This document shows, one piece after another, positions 33,822-37,596 of a DNA stretch of 37,596 nt. The stretch spans positions 1-37,596 of the forward strand of contig DKNW01000002.1 in the NCBI GenBank assembly GCA_002469805.1, in the 5' to 3' direction. The stretch comes from Rhodobiaceae bacterium UBA7378 (GTDB lineage Bacteria; Pseudomonadota; Alphaproteobacteria; RS24). The notes below the pieces were generated by a model that saw only the letters and a program-made list of their open reading frames with translations, was not told the DNA's origin and searched no databases. Numbering within the stretch: the stretch's first letter is position 1; each line of letters opens with the position of its first letter. A program made the position numbers and the translations under genes.

Positions 33822-34718
33822 TTAAGCGCTGGCGAAGTCCGATTTTTTATAGCCTTGCAGATATAAAAGCGCCGTCAAATCTCCGTGATCAATCGTGACC
33901 TTTGCGGCGGCGGCTACGGTGGGCTTGGCGCGAAAGGCAACGCCCATGCCTGCGGCCCCCAGCATTGCAAGATCGTTTGACCCGTCCCCAACCGCGATAA
34001 CATCTGCGGGGGTAAGCCCAAGATCACTGCACCAGGTTTGCATAATGTCGGCTTTGGCGGTGCGCCCCAATATTGGGTCGAGCACGCGGCCCGTTAATGC
34101 ATGCTCGGCAATATCGAGATCGTTGCATTGGAACAGGTCAAAGTCCAAACGCGCGGCGATTTTTTCTGCGAAGAAACGAAAGCCGCCGGAAACCAGCCCA
34201 CATGTGGTTGCGTGCGCGTTAAGTGTTGCAAGAAGCGTTGCGGCCCCTGGCATGAGCGAGACGCGGGTATCGTAAAGGTTCTGCAGCGCCGATACGGGCA
34301 GGCCGGCCAGCATTGCAACGCGTGCGCGCAAGGCCGGTTCAAAATCAAGCTCACCACGCATGGCGCGCGCGGTGATATCGACCATCTTTTCCTGTACATC
34401 CATATCAGCCGCCAACTCGTCAAGGCACTCCTGCTCGATAATCGTACTTTCCATATCAGCGACCAGCAGCTTTTTGCGCCGCCCTCTGGCTGGCACAACA
34501 TTAATATCGACAGCTTTATCTTGCACGCTTGCGCGCACGGCGTCTGTAAGGGCGGCGGTGCTTTGATCATCGGGCAGGGCAAATTCCGCAGCTTCGTCAC
34601 GCGCTAATATGTCTGCCGTGGGCAGGCCAGGGACAGTTTCGGCAATCTGGTTGAGTATTGCCGCGTTCAACACACCGGCACCGGGCGCAGTAGTTAACAC
34701 GAGAATTTCTTTTGTCAT
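33822..34718 (-). CDS. serB: Phosphoserine phosphatase SerB
   Basis: SerB performs the last step of serine synthesis, phosphoserine to serine. The 298-residue HAD-family protein has an N-terminal ACT-like region (about residues 1-80), followed by motif I ADMESTII at 87-94, motif II LVSGGFRFFAEKIA, and motif IV GDGSNDLAMLGAAG. In motif I (DxDxT in HAD phosphatases) the second aspartate is replaced by glutamate (Glu90, codon at 34449-34451), while nucleophile Asp88 is kept. The gene is convergent with degP and divergent from miaA, with only 27 bases between the two start codons. Activity is likely but the substitution should be noted. Confidence 0.9.
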   Translation of the reverse strand: MTKEILVLTTAPGAGVLNAAILNQIAETVPGLPTADILARDEAAEFALPDDQSTAALTDAVRASVQDKAVDINVVPARGRRKKLLVADMESTIIEQECLDELAADMDVQEKMVDITARAMRGELDFEPALRARVAMLAGLPVSALQNLYDTRVSLMPGAATLLATLNAHATTCGLVSGGFRFFAEKIAARLDFDLFQCNDLDIAEHALTGRVLDPILGRTAKADIMQTWCSDLGLTPADVIAVGDGSNDLAMLGAAGMGVAFRAKPTVAAAAKVTIDHGDLTALLYLQGYKKSDFASA

Positions 34719-34745
34719 GGCATAGAACCCATTAAGACTGGAGGC

Positions 34746-35702
34746 ATGAAATCCGACCCACCATCGGCACCTTCCGCCTACCTTATTGCAGGCCCGACCG
34801 CCAGCGGCAAGTCGGCATTGGCGCTAGCCATTGCCGAGGCGTGTAACGGGGCTATCATCAATACTGATTCAATGCAGGTGTACAACACACTAAATGTGTT
34901 GACCGCGCGCCCTAGCGCGCAGGATATAGCCCGTGTGCCGCATCATTTGTACGGGCATGTTGATGTGGCGCGCGATTATAGCGTCGGGCAATGGATTTCA
35001 GACGTTGCCGAGGTGCTGGACACGGTGCGCACGGCTGGGAAAATACCAGTTTTTGCCGGTGGGACAGGGCTTTATTTTCGTGCTTTGAGGCAGGGGATTG
35101 CCGATATTCCAGATATTCCTGCGGCCCTGCGCGAAGATCTGCGTGCGCGTCTTGCCACGCAAGGTTCCCAAGCACTCTACGCAGAATTGCAGGCCCGTGA
35201 TCCGGTCCTCGCAGCGCGGTTGCACCCGAACGACCCGCAGCGCATTTTGCGCGGGCTTGAGGTGGTCGCGGCGACCGGACGTCCGCTATCGGCATGGCAA
35301 AATGACAAACACCCCGCTTTGTTGCCTGATCCCGCCATGTGCCTCTTGTTAATGCCGTCGCGTACCTGGCTCTATGCGCGCTGCAATGCGCGCTTTGATG
35401 CAATGCTGGAGGATGGCAAAGCCCAAGCCGAAGTCGCCGCACTTGTGGCCAAAAACCTGCCCCCTGATGCCATGGCGATGCGGGCACTGGGCGTGAATGA
35501 GTTGGCGGCGGTTGCAGGTGGTACCATGGAATATCCCGCCGCGATTGCGCAGGCCCAAATGCAGACCCGGCGGTACGCAAAGCGTCAGATGACGTGGTTC
35601 CGCAATCAGTTGGTGGGCTGGCCGCGCTTCACCGAGCAAGATTATGAAGAAAAATTCGCAAAAATCTTTTCATTTATTTCAAAAAATCAGTTGACGACGT
35701 AA
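34746..35702 (+). CDS. miaA: MiaA, tRNA dimethylallyltransferase
   Basis: MiaA transfers a dimethylallyl group to A37 of tRNAs reading codons that start with U. The 318-residue protein has the P-loop GPTASGKS at residues 16-23, the NTDSMQVYNTL substrate segment, ARVPHHLYGHVD, the FAGGTGLYFRAL motif, and the C-terminal QTRRYAKRQMTWFRNQ tRNA-binding motif. The ATG has GGAGG just 2-3 bases upstream, which is rather close. It is divergent from serB, so its promoter must lie within or near the serB 5' end. The 3' end contains the promoter candidate for ilvI. Confidence 0.95.
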   Translation: MKSDPPSAPSAYLIAGPTASGKSALALAIAEACNGAIINTDSMQVYNTLNVLTARPSAQDIARVPHHLYGHVDVARDYSVGQWISDVAEVLDTVRTAGKIPVFAGGTGLYFRALRQGIADIPDIPAALREDLRARLATQGSQALYAELQARDPVLAARLHPNDPQRILRGLEVVAATGRPLSAWQNDKHPALLPDPAMCLLLMPSRTWLYARCNARFDAMLEDGKAQAEVAALVAKNLPPDAMAMRALGVNELAAVAGGTMEYPAAIAQAQMQTRRYAKRQMTWFRNQLVGWPRFTEQDYEEKFAKIFSFISKNQLTT

Positions 35703-35719
35703 TATTCAGCCTTTATTTT
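35691..35719 (+). promoter_or_regulatory. Sigma-70-type promoter for ilvI
   Basis: TTGACG (35691-35696) and TATTTT (35714-35719) are spaced by 17 bases, matching the consensus at 5 of 6 and 4 of 6 positions. The predicted start near 35726 falls immediately before the leader hairpin and 55 bases upstream of the ilvI ATG. The -35 element overlaps the end of miaA. Confidence 0.55.
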
Positions 35720-35728
35720 CCACCCAAT

Positions 35729-35764
35729 GGCAGAAGGGGAGATTGCCGCCTTCTGCCTTTGTTT
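35729..35764 (+). terminator. Terminator-like hairpin: miaA terminator or ilvI leader attenuator
   Basis: GGCAGAAGG (35729-35737) and CCTTCTGCC (35749-35757) form a perfect 9-base-pair stem with an 11-base loop, followed by TTTGTTT. It lies downstream of the proposed ilvI promoter, so ilvI transcripts would have to pass it. An alternative stem GGCA/TGCC (35729-35732 with 35744-35747) could compete. No leader peptide rich in Ile, Leu or Val fits between promoter and hairpin, which argues against classical ribosome-mediated attenuation. Confidence 0.6.
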
Positions 35765-35780
35765 ATTGAGGAGATATAAA

Positions 35781-37538
35781 ATGTCCGAGATGATGACCGG
35801 TGCCCAAATGGTTCTCAAGGCCCTGCAAGACCAAGGGGTGGAGCATATTTTCGGCTATCCGGGTGGCGCCGTTCTGCCAATTTACGATGAGATTTTTCAG
35901 CAGGACGCGGTTGAACATATTCTGGTGCGCCACGAGCAAGGTGCGACGCACGCGGCAGAAGGCTATGCGCGGTCTACCGGCAAACCCGGCGTTGTGCTGG
36001 TGACCTCTGGACCTGGCGCCACCAATGCCGTGACCGGCTTAACGGATGCGCTGATGGACTCGATCCCGATGGTCTGCCTCACCGGCCAAGTTGCTACACA
36101 TCTGATCGGTAATGACGCGTTTCAAGAAGCCGATACGGTTGGCATCACGCGACCATGCACCAAGCATAATTACTTGGTTAAGTCAGCTGACGATTTACCG
36201 CGCATTCTGCATGAGGCGTTTCACGTCGCAACTACCGGACGGCCGGGCCCCGTTGTGGTCGATATTCCTAAGGACGTGCAATTTGCCGAAGGCAAATATG
36301 TGCGCCCGGCTGCGGTTAAGCACAAAACCTATAAACCCCAGATCAAGGGTGACATCGAAGCGATTTACGAAGCCGTCGAGCTAATGGCGAACGCCAAAAA
36401 ACCAGTATTTTATACCGGCGGTGGCGTTATTAACTCTGGCCCGCAGGCCAGTCAGCTCTTGCGCGAATTGGTTAAACTTACCGGCTACCCAATCACATCA
36501 ACCTTGATGGGGCTTGGCTCGTTTCCGTCTGCCGATAGCCAGTGGCTCGGCATGTTGGGCATGCACGGCACATATGAGGCAAATCTTGCCATGCATGATT
36601 GCGATGTCATGATCAATATAGGTGCCCGCTTTGACGACCGCATCACCGGACGACTTGACGCTTTCTCACCGGACTCGAAGAAAATCCATATCGATATTGA
36701 TCCATCTTCGATCAACAAGAATGTTATTGTTGATGTGCCGATTGTTGGCGATGTTGCGCATGTGCTGGAAGATATGCTGCGTGTCTGGAAGTCTCGCGCC
36801 GCGGAGCCAGATAAGAAGGCGCTGGCCGCTTGGTGGCAGGAGATTGAGGGTTGGCGCGGGCGTGATTGCCTTGCCTATCGCAAAGACACCGACGCCATTA
36901 AACCGCAATATGCGGTCGAACGTCTGTATGAGCTGACGAAGGGCCCGAATACCTACATCACTACCGAGGTGGGCCAGCACCAAATGTGGGCCGCGCAATA
37001 TTATCGCTTTGAAGACCCTAATCGCTGGATGACATCCGGCGGGCTGGGCACGATGGGTTATGGTATTCCCGCGGCCGTGGGTGTGCAGGTGGCGCACCCC
37101 GACGCGCTGGTTATCGATATTGCAGGCGAAGCCTCTGTTCTGATGACGATGCAGGAGATATCGACAGCAGTGCAGTATCGCTTGCCGATTAAAATATTCA
37201 TCTTGAATAATGAATATATGGGCATGGTGCGGCAATGGCAGGAGTTGTTGCATGGTGGGCGTTATTCGAGCAGTTATTCAGAAGCCCTACCTGATTTCGT
37301 CAAGCTGGCTGAGGCTTATGGCGCAACCGGTATTCGGGCCGAAAAGCCGGACGAATTGGATGATGCCATCCACAAGATGATGCAGACCCAAGGGCCGGTC
37401 ATCTTTGATTGCATTGTGACCAAGGACGAAAATTGCTTCCCCATGATACCGTCGGGTGCTGCGCATAATGACATGTTGCTAGCAGATGATCAGGGGCTGG
37501 ATGTCGAAGTTTCAGACGCTGGTAAGGCCATGGTGTGA
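35781..37538 (+). CDS. ilvI: Acetolactate synthase large subunit
   Basis: This ThDP-, FAD- and Mg-dependent enzyme makes acetolactate or acetohydroxybutyrate, the first common step of branched-chain amino acid synthesis. The 585-residue protein shows FGYPGGAVLPIYDE, the catalytic Glu52 in RHEQGATHAAEGYAR, the FAD region GMLGMHGTYEANLA, and a ThDP-Mg motif starting GEAS (Glu450 where GDG/GDAS is usual) and ending LNN. GEAS appears in other alphaproteobacterial enzymes as I recall. I chose the ATG at 35781 with GAGGAG 7 bases upstream. The longer frame to 35727 runs through the leader hairpin. The stop is 58 bases from the right edge, and the regulatory subunit (ilvH/ilvN) is expected next. The gene may also be named ilvB. 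Confidence 0.94.
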   Translation: MSEMMTGAQMVLKALQDQGVEHIFGYPGGAVLPIYDEIFQQDAVEHILVRHEQGATHAAEGYARSTGKPGVVLVTSGPGATNAVTGLTDALMDSIPMVCLTGQVATHLIGNDAFQEADTVGITRPCTKHNYLVKSADDLPRILHEAFHVATTGRPGPVVVDIPKDVQFAEGKYVRPAAVKHKTYKPQIKGDIEAIYEAVELMANAKKPVFYTGGGVINSGPQASQLLRELVKLTGYPITSTLMGLGSFPSADSQWLGMLGMHGTYEANLAMHDCDVMINIGARFDDRITGRLDAFSPDSKKIHIDIDPSSINKNVIVDVPIVGDVAHVLEDMLRVWKSRAAEPDKKALAAWWQEIEGWRGRDCLAYRKDTDAIKPQYAVERLYELTKGPNTYITTEVGQHQMWAAQYYRFEDPNRWMTSGGLGTMGYGIPAAVGVQVAHPDALVIDIAGEASVLMTMQEISTAVQYRLPIKIFILNNEYMGMVRQWQELLHGGRYSSSYSEALPDFVKLAEAYGATGIRAEKPDELDDAIHKMMQTQGPVIFDCIVTKDENCFPMIPSGAAHNDMLLADDQGLDVEVSDAGKAMV

Positions 37539-37596
37539 AGCCGAGGCTTCCATCTGGCGCACGCCTGCGTTATTAAGACGCGCAACCAAGTCGCGC

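Noticed and set aside
34912..35580. Open frame of 222 codons antisense to miaA
   Set aside because: It is opposite a full-length conserved MiaA, with a low-complexity Arg/Pro/His-rich product and no start signals.
1..37596. CRISPR arrays, insertion sequences, prophage or defence genes
   Set aside because: I saw no regularly spaced repeats, transposase or integrase motifs, or terminal inverted repeats. The region is conserved housekeeping content throughout.
37539..37596. Possible start of ilvH/ilvN after ilvI
   Set aside because: The 58 remaining bases contain no start codon with a ribosome binding site that I can tie to the small subunit; the gene is only expected beyond the edge.

Overview
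The window is a dense, core-type stretch of an alphaproteobacterial chromosome. Three things point to that group: a circularly permuted, two-piece tmRNA gene; an SspB of the alphaproteobacterial type; and the gene order murG-murC-murB-ddl-ftsQ-ftsA-ftsZ-lpxC-bamD-recN-ligA. LpxC, BamD and AsmA imply a Gram-negative outer membrane with lipid A. Base composition is moderately GC-rich. I cannot place it to order from sequence alone. There is no CRISPR array, insertion sequence, prophage or tRNA gene. I see no obvious undescribed multi-gene system. What is unusual lies in small features and motif-level details.

Layout. (1) 2-14514, + strand: the tail of the division and cell wall cluster, followed by lipid A, outer membrane assembly and DNA repair genes. 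Many genes overlap by 1-13 bases, which suggests translational coupling. A strong terminator follows ftsZ. A possible 50-codon small ORF fills the ftsA-ftsZ gap. (2) 14529-20115, - strand: an unrecognised small gene, an M24 aminopeptidase P, prmA, and a PcrA/UvrD helicase. (3) 20244-23582, + strand: a large AsmA-family protein, divergent from the helicase. (4) 23627-26250, - strand: a ribbon-helix-helix protein, fumC, sspB, and the permuted ssrA (tmRNA) immediately upstream of sspB. (5) 26339-28537, + strand: thyA, folA and an SMP-30-type lactonase, nearly touching. (6) 28534-29827, - strand: DUF1737 and an Mrp/ApbC ATPase. (7) 30016-33802, + strand: hflK-hflC-DUF2065-degP, a membrane and periplasmic quality control operon. 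(8) serB (-) diverges from miaA (+). ilvI/ilvB then follows behind its own promoter and a terminator-like leader hairpin. The small subunit gene is expected just past the right edge.

How the genes work together. Region 1 supplies peptidoglycan precursors (MurG, MurC, MurB, Ddl), assembles the divisome (FtsQ, FtsA, FtsZ), makes lipid A (LpxC) and inserts outer membrane proteins (BamD). RecN, LigA and PcrA serve DNA repair and replication. tmRNA adds a degradation tag (AANDNYAEVAVAA including the charged alanine), and SspB is the adaptor that should deliver tagged proteins to ClpXP; here the two are neighbours. ThyA and FolA form the dTMP/folate cycle. HflKC and DegP survey membrane and periplasmic protein quality.

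Most worth checking: the ssrA-sspB adjacency, two internal LPxF motifs in FtsZ that resemble its C-terminal peptide, the sORF between ftsA and ftsZ, the Asp-to-Glu change in the SerB DxDxT motif, the cysteine-poor Mrp, and the promoter-hairpin leader of ilvI.
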